Source of the DNA: Cephalotus follicularis
Taxonomy: Eukaryota > Streptophyta > Magnoliopsida > Oxalidales > Cephalotaceae
DNA: 64,000 bases
NCBI GenBank assembly: GCA_001972305.1
Contig: BDDD01001453.1
Span: 170,385 to 234,384, forward strand
Reading direction: 5' to 3'
The notes under the pieces: model-generated
Seen by the model: the letters and a program-made list of their open reading frames with translations, nothing else
Told to the model about the DNA's origin: nothing
Databases searched by the model: none
Translations under genes and position numbers: made by a program
Shown here: piece after piece, positions 23,600-36,000 of the stretch
Position numbering within the stretch: the first letter of the stretch is position 1
How the letters are laid out: each line of letters starts with the position of its first letter

Positions 23600-24390
23600 T
23601 GCTAGGAAAACACAATGGTTAAGGATGGACTTCTGGACATCCAGGACGTGTGGTCCTCTCCAACGTGTGCACCCTGTGTGATTGGCGTGATGACCAAATC
23701 TCCCTTCTCCGTGCAAGGAGATAGGATGGTGGACATATTAGGTTAAGTCCACACCGACGGTAGTGAACCAATATCGGTTAATGCAAATGGAGATTTTGAC
23801 TACTTCAATACCATCATCGGTGTTTTATCACGATTTTGGGTAAGTGTTTCAAGAGGAAAACAAGTCTAAAATCCTAAGAAAGAGTCATGGATTTATGACT
23901 AGAAGTAAATAATGGTAAGGTCCATTATGTCTTTTATACATCTTCCAAATCTTTTTCTGGGTAATGCACTGCAGTTGGCAGAGCATATCCTAATCCGGAG
24001 TCCTTTGAAATTCGTTCCCTCTGATATCGAGAGGATATCATATGATCACGTAGATCCTAAATGGAGGAAACCCAGCCTAAACCGTTTGAGGGTTAAGGCT
24101 GTCCAGTTTATATAAGAAGGCGAAAACCTTCTAAGCTGAAGGCATGATTGAGACGTTGCTGGTTTGTGGAATGTTCTAAGATGTGCTTAGGATATTACTT
24201 CTACCATCCCCGAGAACAAATATGGTTTTGTTTCGCGTACTACAAAATTCCTATAGAGGAATACCTGATTGCAGGAAGCAGTGGGAGTTAGGTGAAACAA
24301 AGAGAGTTTGCACCAGGTAGAAACCCACAGGATGATATGGAACTAGAAGTTTATTCTTCTAAAGACATAATTGGGAAAGGATCCCAATCT
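23600..24390 (+). pseudogene. Copia integrase remnant
   Basis: At 23609-23770 a frame reads NTMVKDGLLDIQDV, then SSPTCAPCVIGVMTKSPFS with a CX2C pair, then VHTDG after a stop. This matches the GAG-pre-integrase/zinc region of copia elements. Much of the catalytic core is missing or unreadable. At 23912-24115 the C-terminal block resumes (MVRSIMSFIHLPNLFLGNAL and RKPSLNRL). From about 24140 a further frame reads GYYFYHPREQMVFVSRTTKFL, the linker toward RT. Several stops and frame changes make it non-functional. Confidence 0.75.
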
Positions 24391-24559
24391 GAGAAAGAGT
24401 CTCTGTAAGGCACTCCTCTAGCGAGGAGATCAGACAAGGTTTTTGACAACACCTGAGAAATAAGGTTTTCTCATTAAGGCACTGACGAACCTAACGTTAG
24501 CGTGATGACGAGCCTGTCAGCTACAAGGAAGTAGTAAAGAGCACTAATTCCAGGACATG

Positions 24560-26090
24560 ATAAGAGATCATGAAATCCGAAAAGGACTCCATATACGCCT
24601 ACCAAGTGAGGGACTCGATATACGCACTCGAAGGCATAAAACCCTATCAGATGCTAAGTAAATCTTCAAGAGTAAGATTGTCGTTACTGGTAAAGGTTGA
24701 AACTTTTAAAGCGCAATTGGTCGCGAAAGGATATACACTAAGACAAGAGGTCTGTATACTGAGAACTTTCTCACCAGTTGCGATGCTTTAGTCTATTCGG
24801 ATTATGCTTGCTTTTGCTACTCATTGTGATAATGAGCTATGGCAAAATGGATGTCAAGACAGACTACAAGAGTGACTATCTTGAAGAGGACATCTTTATG
24901 TCCCAAACTCGAGAGGTTTACATCCGAGGAGCATTCGCACAAGAGGTGCAAGATCCAAAGGTCTATGACCTTAAGCAAGCATCCCGTAGCTGAAATATCC
25001 ATTTTGATTTTATCAAATATATGGATAAGCCTTATGTCTACCAGAAACAGGATAACCCACAAATCACTTTCTTAGCGCTATATGTAGAAGACATACTTCA
25101 CATAGAGAATGATGTAAGTATGTTGAAGTACAGTTAAGGAAGAACTTCTCCACAAAGGATTTGGGAGAGGCTTTCTACGCTTTAAAGAATGAAGATCTAA
25201 AGAGTAGATCGAGTAGATTGCTTGGACTTTCCCAAAGCCAGTACATCAGCAGAGTGCTGAAATGGTATGGAACGAATTCCATATATGGCTTAGTGCCAAT
25301 TAGCCAAGGAATTCACCTTTCCAACAGGACGTCTTCTAAGACTTATGAGGAGAGGACACGTATGAATAGGAAACCTTATGCTTCGGCAATAGGCTCCATC
25401 ATGTATGCCATACTTTGTACTGAGCCTGATGTCGATATGCCTAAGGGTTTGGCTAGTCGATTTCAGTCCAGTCCCTGTAAGAGGCATTGGGACACAGTCA
25501 AGAGGACATAATGCCTGTGAAAGATTCAGGATTATTTCTTGACACATGGAGAATATAGTAAATTGAGATGTAAGAGTTAGATTAACTCTAGTTTCAATTG
25601 TGATCCGGATGATCACAAATTCATTTCCGGATATATGTTGATCCTGAATGGAAGTGTTGTGTGAGTGGGAGAAGTTTGTGGTAGTCGAGAACTGCAGACT
25701 TCACCAGAGAATAAAAGTATGTGCAATATGTGATACCAGTTATGGTAGCTGGTTTGGCTGCGGATGTTCATTATGGAACTTTATGAGGTTCCTTCCATCG
25801 TTGTCCAGTTGTGCAGCATAGGGACGACGATGGGGCTTTGCACAAACCATGGAACCCGGGTCTCATTACCGCCCAAACATATACATCAACGGTATCATTT
25901 GATCGTGGAGATCATACATGAATGTAATGTTTCGAAAGAGATGTTACTGAGGAAATATAGGAGACATCATGAGAGTAGATGTCACCATATATGAGAGACG
26001 CGCGAGAAGCGAACTTAGTAGACCCACTGACCAAGGCCATGAGCATTACTAGAGTGCAATATGCTTAGGCTGGAGGTCTTCGTGGCTGGA
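24560..26090 (+). pseudogene. Copia RT-RNase H remnant with altered YVDD box
   Basis: Fragments are in order but in several frames: AMKSEKDSIYAYQV, KAQLVAKGYTLRQE, TFSPVAML, KMDVKTDYKSDYLEEDIFM (first Asp region), DLKQASRS, and then ALYVEDILHIEND. The last has Glu for the first catalytic Asp of YVDD, at 25081-25092. RNase H-side text follows at 25161-25511 (YASAIGSIMYAILCTEPDVD). The end at about 26000-26090 carries the usual ...VDPLTKAMS...-like segment before the polypurine tract. It is not translatable as a whole. Confidence 0.8.
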
Positions 26091-26095
26091 GGGCC

Positions 26096-26106
26096 AAGTG
26101 GGAGAC
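26096..26106 (+). other. Polypurine tract of nested copia
   Basis: AAGTGGGAGAC directly precedes the 3' LTR start at 26107. This is a typical copia tract. Confidence 0.8.
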
Positions 26107-28736
26107 TGTTAGATTAGGCTGTCCCTGCAAGCCACGAGGAGGCTGCAGACATATGTTCTCAGCATATGACACACTCTTGAATCGTACATTCTTGGTTCCA
26201 TTCATGTTCTATTGTGCATATTTCAGTAAAGATTGGCATTTTGCTATATGTATTATCCCATACCGTCTCTACGGATCAGTTGATCACCATGTCAACAGAA
26301 TACACATATAGCACCTTGTCCGTAAAGGGTTGGATCTCGTGCCTGAGAGGTTATGAGAATGAGATCCTTACTCCCTTATGACAAAAGTTCCAAGTCATAG
26401 GTTCACTTTCTTAGGGCAATAGATGAACCGCAAAGACTTGCCGTGTTATGCTTGCTTCGAATGGTAAAGGAGGATGGATCATCTCATTGCCATTTGGGTT
26501 TTACCCTAACGCTGATGCGGGGTGCGTGCAGAGGCACGACACTGAATCGACCCACCATAGGTTATCTATTTTGAGAGTCAACACCTCTGTCAATAGAGTT
26601 CCTATTGTCGCGGTAGTGCTTAGCCAAAGACGGCTAGTAGATCATACGTGATTTACGTTGTATCGTTAGACCTGAGCGGCTGACATACGTTGTGTAGTAA
26701 CTGCTTGGCTTTAATTTCCGCCTTCCCCAGCACTAGCCACGTGCTGGCAAAAGGGTCGTCTTTGGGCCTTGTGGGAGCTGCATTGAGATGTATGGGCGAG
26801 TGCGCAAGATGGGATCGTCACACCCGTGTTGAGGGTTATAGGCTCTATAACATCTGTGACCGTTGAAGACTTAAAGTCCTGGCCAGGCACTGGGAGATTG
26901 GGAACGAGATAGTTATCGTGGTTTTACCTAGGGGTGACATTTATCCAAACCCTAGTCCGCGGTCGAAGCCAAGCTTATGAATGATATGCGGCACACAAAC
27001 CGATGATAGTGATAAAGTACTGGGGAACCGGTTAACGAATGATAGACGTGGTACTTTTTGGTCCGCGGATCCGGGGGTGATTATAGATCACACCGAGACT
27101 ATAAGCTGGATAGTCGTACCGGAACTTAGGGATGTTCTGAGGAATTTATCATCGTATCAGAAATCTACCGAGCTTTTGGGTCCCGCCTGATTATTGGAAA
27201 AGTGACGCATGCTGCACACATGCTCGCTTGGTGGTAAATCTAGTTTTTAAACTAGTATATATTATTTTGATATTAGTGATTTGTTTTTCATTCAACTAAT
27301 TGTCATCTTGATATATAAGAGATTTGAAGCCGAAGCATGATTTAATTTTAATTAAATTAATTAAAGAGAGGGTCTTTAATTATTTAAAGTGAGAGACTTT
27401 AATTAAATCATTAAAGAGAAACATGTTTAATTAATTGAGAGAATTATTAAACATGTATGAGAAATAAAATTAAAATTGAAAGAGATTTTAATTAAAGGAG
27501 AAAGAAGAAACAAAATTTAAATTGAAAGAGATTTTAATTAAAGGAGAAAAAGAGAAATAAGAGAGAGACTTAATTTTTATTAAGTCAAAATGCATTTTAA
27601 ATTTTTTTTAAATATCTCTCTCTTAATCTCTCTCACACTCTCTCCCACCAATCTCTGCCATCTCTCCCTTTTCTTCATCTTATAACGCACGACTTGTGCG
27701 TTTTGGGCAGAAAAGAGACGCACATGGCGTCTGGCACGCAAGGGCGCGTTCTTGCCGGAGGAGAGACCGGCGCTTCGCGCCGGAGGCCGTGAGAATGCGG
27801 GCGTCCATCCCTGGTAAGCCTTCTCCCTTCTTCTCCCCCGTTTCTCCCTCTCGGCCGTTTGCATTTTTTGGCCGATTCTTGCTCCCGGCGTCTCTTCCAC
27901 CGCCGATGATCACAGTGGGAGGAGCCAATCCATGGCTCTATCCATTTTCATCTTTGTTTTGCGTTTCCCGGTCGTTTTCCGGCCGTTTTGCGTTTGGTGA
28001 GTCAACTGGGCGAGTTGACGCGTCGGGCTGCTGTGACTTGGCGTTCCGCACCGAGTCACGGCGAGTCTTGGGTTGGGGCGTGTCGGGCTGGTGTTGCTGA
28101 GCCTTTTGGTGGCTTGGCCGCCGCTGACGACGAACGGCGAGTCAACCCCGTGACTCGCCGCCAGCCTTTCTCTGCGTTCCTGGCCGAGTCTCACTGAGTC
28201 TCGGCCACCAGTGTGTTCGTCGTGGTGTTGGCGTCCACATATGTCAAGGTTGGTCAATGGCGAGTTGACTAAGACTCACTGAGTCCGAACTCAGTGAGTC
28301 ACCGGCTCTGGCCCCAGTGTTCCGGCGCGGTTCCAGGCGTGTCTCCTCCAGATTCGGGTTGAGCAGATTTTTTGGAGTCCGTTGGTGTCAACATTGGACG
28401 AAACGTGGACTGTCCAAAAATCGGCGGTGTTAGTGGTGACCGGCTTTTGCTACTGCAAGCGTGTAGCGGTAAAGTGGTGGAGCCTCCAACGTCGGTATGA
28501 TTGCTTCACTCTTACTTTTATTGTTACCGGCGTGTGATCGGTTTATCTTTATGTGCATGCTTGTTCTTGTTTTTAGTTCACTTGATAGTTAAACGGAGAT
28601 CCTAGGCTTTTTAATTTGGTACTAAGATGTAATTGTGGACCATGACTTTCAGTCGTGGTGTTTTTGAAAAATTAAAATTATGCACACTTGCGTCCTAGGA
28701 CCAAATTGACCTGGAACCCTTGCCAGGTTTCCAACA
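26107..28736 (+). repeat. 3' LTR of nested copia (2630 bp)
   Basis: It starts TGTTAGATTAGGC and ends TTTCCAACA, followed by CCAAT. It is collinear with the 5' LTR, with scattered substitutions and small deletions. Confidence 0.9.
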
Positions 28737-28741
28737 CCAAT

Positions 28742-31281
28742 ACAGTACGGTAACAATTCCATTAACAGTATTTTACAATAACACTACACTATAACATATT
28801 AACACTGCTTTCATTGTGGGGCCTGCCTTTACCCCACTACACTACATTAATTATTCTATGATTACACTATTTTATGCAGCACTTATTTCCTATAATGTAC
28901 TTATCATTATTATATTATCATAAACCCTACACTTATCACTGCACTCACTTCTCTGCACTTATCATCTCTTCAATGGCCTTATCATTATTTTAATCTCCCT
29001 TCCATAGCCGACATCTCAATCACACTTATATATTTAATACTGATTCCTTTAATGCACGGGGAAAAGGCGATGTAGGTGCACTATTTCACATACATGCAAA
29101 GCCATCACGTTATGGGCCCATAAGGAGCATTATTTAAGCATTTAATATGTGAGGAATGCATGCATGAATACACTTAACGCCTTCTCTGCTTTATTGCTAC
29201 TCGGGCACCTAGTTGAAGCGCTATATCACCGTGCCTTTCAGTGCATAATAGTGGAGAGCTCGGGCATATAATGTTTGGCATGGATAGGATGCATGCAACA
29301 GAAAGCTTATGTGCTATCATCACAAGCTCATGCCAGACGAGAGCTCCATCGCGGCGTTGCATGATCGGCAATGCTAGAGGAGAACCTGGGTGTACCTCCA
29401 GTGGAGGGAGCTGGGCATGGCAGTAGGGAGCCCGCATGCACGGCGTAAGAGTGACATGGTTGCAGGCATGGCTCACAACGCTGCGCATATGCTCCATCGA
29501 AGAGCCAGAGGAGAGCCCGGCAACCATGACATGCAGAGAATGCATGCTCTGGATAGTGTTTGGCACTAGGCTATGCTTAGAACACTGGTAGTTCATCCTC
29601 GGCGTAACGTCATGCTCAGCAGGGGAGAGCTCTCATGGGTGTACGGGTGCATGGCCAAGAACGAGCTCGGCGCCATTGCTTGCTCGGTGCATGGCAGAGG
29701 AATGCTGGGCGCCACCCCAGCTCATGGGTTCCTCGGACGCATGGCCACCACGGCTCATGGCATCTCGGGCCTGGGGTTTCTCGGCTCAATAATAGAGGAT
29801 GGGTATGGCGCATTTTGCATATGCAGGGCGAAACCCAGGTGCATGCCTGGCTATTACGGTGCATCCTCTGACAAGTGCCAGTGGTCATTGGAGAGCCATG
29901 GTCGACATACTTTTGATGCATGGTACACAGTGTTGTCTGCATGCTCGGCACTTTACATGGATATGCTCAATGTATGGCCAGAGGAGGCATTGGACGCGTT
30001 CATGGATGAGCTCTGATGCTCCATATAACAAGCTTGGGCGTGCATGCACTAGACGCCCGTGGTGATGAGCTCTGACTCATACATGTGGACAATGGCGTTT
30101 TGCACGGGTGCGTATCATGGGGAGCTTGGCCAGGGCGCTGCATGCTTGAGGATGCATGCACGCATGATGGCGAGCTCAGCACTCCAATGCCACCTCGGCG
30201 CCATTACAGAGAGAGCTTGGCACCTTGGCGCCATGGCTCCTCGGCACACCATAACAGCTCAGGCTTGTGGCTCCTCGGCACACCATGGAAGCTCAGGCAT
30301 GTGGCTCCTCAACACACCATGGAAGCTCTGGCGCTCTTCCCAGGCGTATGTTTTGGTGCCTTACATGGTCGAACTGCATATAGGCAGTGGATGGTACCTC
30401 CCCTTGTCACGGTATATGGCATTAGAGGGCTCGGCGTATGCCATTGAAGAGAGCTCAGTGTGCATGTAGAGGAGAGAGCTTGGGTGCGTACTGTGCGGTA
30501 TGCACGGGTGCATGGAGCACTGCTCAGGATACATGTATGGTTAAGCACATGCACAGTGCACGTAAGGCACTATTCGGTATGCTTAAAGCCTCACTCTGTA
30601 TGCATACACTGAGAATGATATTTTGCATGCAGAAGGCGTGCTCGGCACACGAATATGCTTTAATTGAAAAGGGCCATTAAACACTTTGCAACCATTCTAT
30701 CTTTGCCATTTCCTAAATCTAGCCAGAGCAATCACATACGCATAAAAACAAATCACTGAATAGGGAGTAGAATCCTACCTGGATTAAATGAGATTGCAGC
30801 ACCGTCCTTTGCTCAGCACAATTTCCTCTTTTGCTCCTTCCTTCCTCTTTTCACCGATAGCTCACTTTGTCTCATTTCCTTCCAAAATTAGCAACAGTCC
30901 TCAACACACTCTCAGTTCCCCTTTTATAGCCAATCCAAGAAGTCTCTAGAATTCACTCCATCATTCCAGTAAACCTTCACTCGTGGGCTGGTGATATGAG
31001 ATGGTCGGCCCAAAACCATTTCCTTCTCTCCCTTTTCTCTATTAGTCCACCACTTGGCCCAAATGCTTCCATAAAATATTTCAAGGGCCATTTTATTTTC
31101 TCTTCTTTATTTATCATAGATTGGCCCAAAGCCAATCATAAATATTCGAGTCCAAATAATATTATTGCCTTTTAGGCCCAAAATACCATTTATCCATTAA
31201 CTCAATTTTCAGTCCAATAACAATATCACATTTTGAACTCAATTTCCATTTCTCAATGTTCATAAAATTCGGGGTATTACA
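28742..31281 (-). repeat. LTR-C, right part
   Basis: This resumes after the CCAAT duplication with acagtacggtaac, matching LTR-A from about 8650. It ends GGGGTATTACA and is followed by TTAAA. It keeps both the ~560 bp block missing in LTR-A and the 34-bp repeats missing in LTR-B. LTR-C (about 3.3 kb in two parts) is therefore the most complete copy. Confidence 0.85.
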
Positions 31282-31286
31282 TTAAA

Positions 31287-32295
31287 ATAGTCCCGGAATG
31301 ATATCCAATATCTTTCCGAATCCGTAGAATTAATACCAAATTAATTTCAACGTTAATCGTCCGATTCCGGTAAACCGGTACTTTATCCTGTCATCGGTTA
31401 AAATGTACTATTTCTCTCGTCATCCTAGGCTCTGACCGCGACTTAGGGTAAAGATGCGTGTCCACCATAAATGTGTCGCGATAACTATAAATCCGTAAAC
31501 ACATTACGACTATCGGCAAACCTCCCCGGAAACCCAATTTCTAGTTCGCCAACACCTAGCCTGGTTTTTCAAGTCTATAATGGATACAAATACTATAGAG
31601 CGGATCACCCTCACAACAAGTGTGACGATTCCATATTGCGCACTTTATCACATTCATATAGATCCCACAAGGCCCAAACACTGCCCGTTTGCTAGTCCCG
31701 CGTGAGAACTGGGTAAGGCAGAGTTCAAAACCAGATAGTCACTACGCAATGCATAGCAAGCCGCTCAAGTCTAAGGAAACGTACAAGTTTAATAATGGTC
31801 TGCAAGTTAGACAGTCACTGTACACCACCGCAACAGATATAAATCACTACTGCCACGAGGTATGTGACTATCTAAATAAGATTCCTATGGTGGGTCATGT
31901 TCAATGTACATGCTCCCAGCACACACCTCGTATTAGCCCTAGGGTTCCTCCCATATGACAATGAGATACTCTATCCTCCACTGCAGGGGAGTAGGCATAA
32001 TCACAGCAAATCTATCCAGTTCAATAATTGTCCAAGAAAGTAAACCTATAAGTTTGAACAGTTTAATCATTGGGAGTAAGATAGTTGTTCTCATAACCCC
32101 ATGCCCGACATCTAACCCTTTATGTGACAAGGCGCCGTATATGTAAACAAATAATAAATTAAACTGTTTCAATAATGGGATAAAACAGATACAACTTATC
32201 ATAAATAATAAAAATTTACACATTTTAACATAAATAAAATTTATATTATATATATAAAGAGAAGTGTATATATAATTAGTCACCCAGTTTCAACA
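31287..32295 (-). repeat. Old copia-type LTR, right fragment
   Basis: This is the continuation of 7548-7861. Read on the minus strand it shares a conserved block with the copia LTRs at about 15940-16040 and 50880-51010 (ggaggat..., tctcattgycat, acggggtgc-type text). It also shares the agtgcgcaatatgg block. It probably ends at tttcaaca (32288-32295), the minus-strand LTR start TGTTGAAAC. No TSD can be tested because the other end is outside the window. Confidence 0.6.
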
Positions 32296-32554
32296 AACCA
32301 CCTAATGCAACCACATATACGAAAGCAGGGACCGAGCTCCTCACAATAGCAAACCATCAAAACTCAAAGACATCAAGTAACCCTCAACCACTGCCAAGTT
32401 CCTGCCTCCAAGCCATTCAAACCACCCTAAACAGTAGCACCAACCATTAAACCCATCACCACAAAACCAAAAGCATCCTTGCCAAAACCATCTTAGCCCA
32501 TAATAGCCACAATAGCATCACCAGCATCAACCATTACCAATGGCCCATGCCCAC
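32296..32554. other. Unclassified A/C-rich flank
   Basis: This is low in G and has no ORF. It is continuous with 44132 onward once the Tat element is removed. Confidence 0.5.
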
Positions 32555-33430
32555 TGATATGGGAAAAATTGAATCATACTGAGAACGACACGTGTCCTCT
32601 GCAGACACAGCCAAGTGTCCAAGGGTTTCAAAGTTTGTACGGATACCAGTCAGATGAGGCTTATCAATCCCTGGGAGGAGAAGCAGATGGAGACATCCTT
32701 CTCGGCATCAGTGCCGAGGAACTCCCCATTAGTGGTGTAGTAGAATCCACCCTCCTCGGCATAAGTGTCGAGGACCTATTTTCCAACGCTGGTGCCAAGG
32801 ACCTAGCCAAAGGTCTTCCTCCTCAACTACACTATATCAGTTACCTTCCTCTGCAGTTTGGCAGAGGACCTACTACTTCAGGCGCCAGCCCTAAAAGAAG
32901 CCATGGAACTTGAAGACCTTAAAGAAGATGAATGACCGGAAGTCTTTCTCTCCTCATCCTCGGTAGGACGGGACCATAAAACCAGCCTACTTTCCAGGGA
33001 TTTAACTTCCCTAAATATGGAAGATAAGATACAGTTAACTACCCACAAGGAAAGTAGCGACAAATCAGGTGGAGATAAGGGAAATCCCGAGATCCTCGGC
33101 ATTTCCTTAGGGGACAGCTATCATCTCCGTATTTCACGCTCAGACAGTTACAAACCAGCCCTATAAATACAAGAATCAAACACATATCTCAGGTCAGCCA
33201 TTTTTACTCTCAAAAGAACCTTGTTTTCACTGTGCAAAGGCCTAACTTGAGTGTCGGAGTGTCCCCGGGAGAACAACCTCCTGGACCTTCAACGTATTTG
33301 TTCCTCTGTGTAGGGAAAGTATTAACAGCCATTTTCTACCTTATCCTCAGAGCATAGAACCAGCGTTTCCATAAACAAATCAAGCCCTTACACGTGGGGT
33401 ACTGTTGAGGAAAGGATTTTTGCATCAACA
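32555..33430 (+). repeat. 5' LTR of Tat element (876 bp)
   Basis: It starts TGATATGGG and ends GCATCAACA. A TATA box, TATAAATA, lies at 33162-33169. A short palindrome, TCGGCATCAGTGCCGA, near 32702 could form a stem. Confidence 0.92.
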
Positions 33431-33450
33431 GTTGGCGCTGTCTGTGGGAA
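33431..33450 (+). other. Primer binding site of Tat element
   Basis: GTTGGCGCTGTCTGTGGGAA directly follows the LTR. TTGGCGCCGTCTGTGGGAA-type sites are usual in plant Tat elements. I do not assign the tRNA. Confidence 0.85.
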
Positions 33451-33466
33451 ACGCAGCAAAAAGTCA

Positions 33467-35110
33467 GTGTTAATCATCCCTCAGAGGAAGAATAACAACC
33501 AGTTTGGAGCCACAGGCAGTCAACAACAGGAGGTCACGGCTCCTCCCCCAGATGCTGTCCAAGTAGCGGCCCAAGAACAAACTCCCGTCACAGGGGAGCA
33601 GCTCAATCAATTCCTCCAGGGAATGGAGCGTATCACTGATCTGTTGGTCACAATGTTAGCCAACCAATAGCAGCAAGCCGGGCCCGTCCAGCAAGTGGTC
33701 CGAGGAGTTTCTGGTCCCAGCAGACCAGAGGTGGAGATACGGCACCCACGAGGTGCCAGGCGAAACCCGTCGAGGGGAAACGAACCTCCCCTTAGGCGGT
33801 CAGGGGACAACATTCCCCTGGGAAGGAGACCTGAGATCAATGCATCTCAGAGGGCAGAGTCCTCGACTACCCGGGATCACCCCAACGATCCCAAGAGAGC
33901 GCGTCCTCAGCACCAGGCCATGGATGTGGATCCTCGGCAGGAAGCCAGGGGAGCAGAGGAGGCACAAGTGCGCTCCAATGCTCCGCGCAGAGCTGGCGCG
34001 ACACGAGGAAGCAGGGTCGACCCCCCAGCCTCAACGGCTGGAGGGTCACGTGTTTCTAGTAGGGCTAGGAACATAGAGGATGTGGAGCAAGCAGTGGATA
34101 GAAAGCCTGCAGAGTTGGAACGAAGGTTCCGAGGAGTGGAACAACATAGGGGGCATCTATCCGAGGTGCGAAACATTAGCGCCCACCCCTTCACGTCCGA
34201 GATCATGGCAGAGCAAGTCCCCAGTGGGTTTCGATACCCAAGCCTTGATAAGTACGATGGGTCCACGGACCCCATCCAGCATGTACGCTCATACATTCAA
34301 GCAATGTGGATGTACCAGGCCTCGGACGCTATGCTGTGCTGGGGATTCCCAGCAACCTTGACCGGAGCTGCCCAGTCATGGTATTTCACCTTGGCAAAGA
34401 ATTCGGTGGAGAACTTCGATCAGTTTACGAAACTGTTCGTAACCAAGTTTCTCAAGAGTACCACGCAGAGGAGGAACTCCACCCACTTGATCAATATGGT
34501 GCGGGGCAAAGATGAGTCGCTGAGGGATTACCTCACCAGATTCAACAGGGAATCTCTCGCGGTGAAGGACTTGGAGCCATCCTTTGCACTGGCAGCTTTG
34601 AACAGCGGGCTAAGGAACAACTCATCCTTCACCTTCCCTCTCTTGAAGAGACACGCGACAGACATGGCAGACCTGCTAAAGAGAGCAGAGAGATATATCA
34701 ATGCCGAGGAAGAGATGGCACCCAGGAAGCAAAAGACCCCCTGGTCTGGCCATCAGGAGGAGAAACGGGAGCATTCACGAAATGCTCCTGAGAGGAAAGA
34801 GAAGAGGAAGGAAAGGTCGAAATTAACCAAGGAAGACCTTAGGCATAAACTCTCCAGACGTGAGGGTTCATCCAGGGGAGGGGCGCCAATCCCATCTTAC
34901 AATAACTTTGCCCCCCTCTTGGACACACGTACCAGGATACTTGCTGTGGAGCAAGACAAAGTCCCTTTCCAGTGGCCTGAGAAGTTGAGGTCCCCGGCAG
35001 AGAACAGGAACATAGAGAAATACTGTCGGTACCATTGTGACCACGGCCACGATACAGAGGAGTGCAGGTAGCTGAAAAATCAGATTGAGGACCTGATTAG
35101 AAAGGGAAAT
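33467..35110 (+). pseudogene. gag: Tat gag with two in-frame stops
   Basis: One frame runs from about 33467 but is cut by TAG at 33668-33670 and TAG at 35069-35071. I see no ATG where gag should begin. The core at about 34200-34700 has PSLDKYDGSTDPIQHVRSY, WYFTLAKNSVENFDQFTKLF and RRNSTHLINMVRGKDESLRD, the retrotransposon gag family (PF03732 type). Near the end KYCRYHCDHGHDTEECR is the CX4HX4C-like knuckle variant seen in Tat gags, and the TAG follows its last Arg. The product packages RNA. The Arg/Gly-rich first third is poorly conserved in such elements. Confidence 0.88.
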
Positions 35111-35993
35111 CTGCGTAAGTACGTGGACAGAGATGCTCCCCAAGGAAGGAGGGAGCAGAGAAGAGAAGAGGCTCCTCGGCAACAAGAGGAGCAGCAGCAG
35201 CAGCAACCCAGAGGTGTCATCCACACCATCTCTGGGGGGGGTCGCATCTGGTGGCGACCACAGAAATGCAAGAAAGGCCTATGGGAGACAGTCCCTTGCT
35301 GTGCAACAAGTCCATCACAGCAAAAGGCTTAAAACTGGTGGAGACGAGGAGGTGATAACCTTCTCGGAGGTGGACTATGAGGGAGTACGTCTCCCTCACG
35401 ATGATCCAGTGGTGGTAACTCTTCTGGTGAAACTCTTCACCATGAAGAGAATCCTTATTGATAGTGGCAGCTCAGCCGATATCCTATACAAGCACGCATT
35501 TGATCAGCTGAGGATACCGGCAGACCAGCTAAAGCCCGTAAAGACCCCACTGGTTGGCTTTGCAGGCGAGACGATCCATCCTCTGGGATCTATCAACCTG
35601 ACCGTGGTTGTAGGCACGGCCCCACGCCAGACTCGGGTAGAGATGACATTCCTGGTGGTGGACACACCCAGCCCTTACAATGCTATAGTGGGGCGACCAG
35701 GTTTGAACTTATTGGAGGCTATAGTGTCTACGAGACACTTATTGATGAAGTTTCCAACAAGGTTTGGCATGGTGGAGGTCAGAGGAGACCAACAGGCAGC
35801 AAGGCAGTGCTACAAAACTGCCATCTCGGACAAGGGGAAGGACAAGGCTCTCCCCATAGCAAACGTGGAGCTCAGAGGAGACATGGAACCAGAGCGTCCA
35901 CAGCCTGTGGAGGATGTGCTCCAAGTGAGGGCAACAATGAGAAAGTGTTCCAAGTTGGCTCACAACTTGGAGAGGCGGAGAAGGGGGAATTAA
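35111..35993 (+). pseudogene. Tat aspartic protease region, frameshift at a G8 run
   Basis: The frame continues from gag through a Gln-rich stretch and slips at eight consecutive G at 35234-35241, a plausible polymerase-slippage site. The new frame gives MKRILIDSGSSADILYKHAF, with the DSG catalytic triad at about 35459-35467, and VVDTPSPYNAIVGRPGLNLL, the flap/hydrophobic pair typical of retroviral-type proteases. It ends at TAA 35991-35993, and a small frame change leads into RT. The protease matures the polyprotein. Whether the G8 slip is a fixed mutation or a variable site cannot be told. Confidence 0.85.
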
Positions 35994-36000
35994 TAACAAT

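Larger units (their letters stand above)
15596..28736 (+). mobile_element. Degenerate Ty1/copia retrotransposon nested in LTR-C
   Basis: It is bounded by TGTTAGATTAG...TTTCCAACA LTRs and by perfect CCAAT target-site duplications. LTRs are 2705 and 2630 bp. The internal region holds an iMet-type primer site, no recognisable gag, and decayed integrase and RT-RNase H text in copia order. It is itself interrupted by a solo LTR at 19989-22706. Without that insertion it would be about 10.4 kb. The pol text is too broken to code, and one catalytic Asp is changed. Confidence 0.9.
7862..31281 (-). mobile_element. Minus-strand gypsy-type element with three LTRs and two internal regions
   Basis: The order on the plus strand is LTR-A, internal-1, LTR-B, internal-2, LTR-C, with TGTAACRCCC...GGGRTATTACA ends. 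Read on the minus strand, each internal region starts with an iMet-type primer site next to an LTR. Internal regions are under 0.6 kb and lack pol, so this is a non-autonomous large-LTR element. The gypsy assignment rests on LTR style only. Perfect TTAAA flanks at 7857-7861 and 31282-31286 bound the three-LTR unit, as expected from unequal recombination between LTRs of one insertion. LTR-C is interrupted by the copia element at 15596-28736. Confidence 0.85.

Noticed and set aside
34868-35224. Minus-strand ORF of 118 codons over the Tat gag/protease border
   Set aside because: Mirror of Glu/Gln-rich gag coding sequence; no start context or domain.
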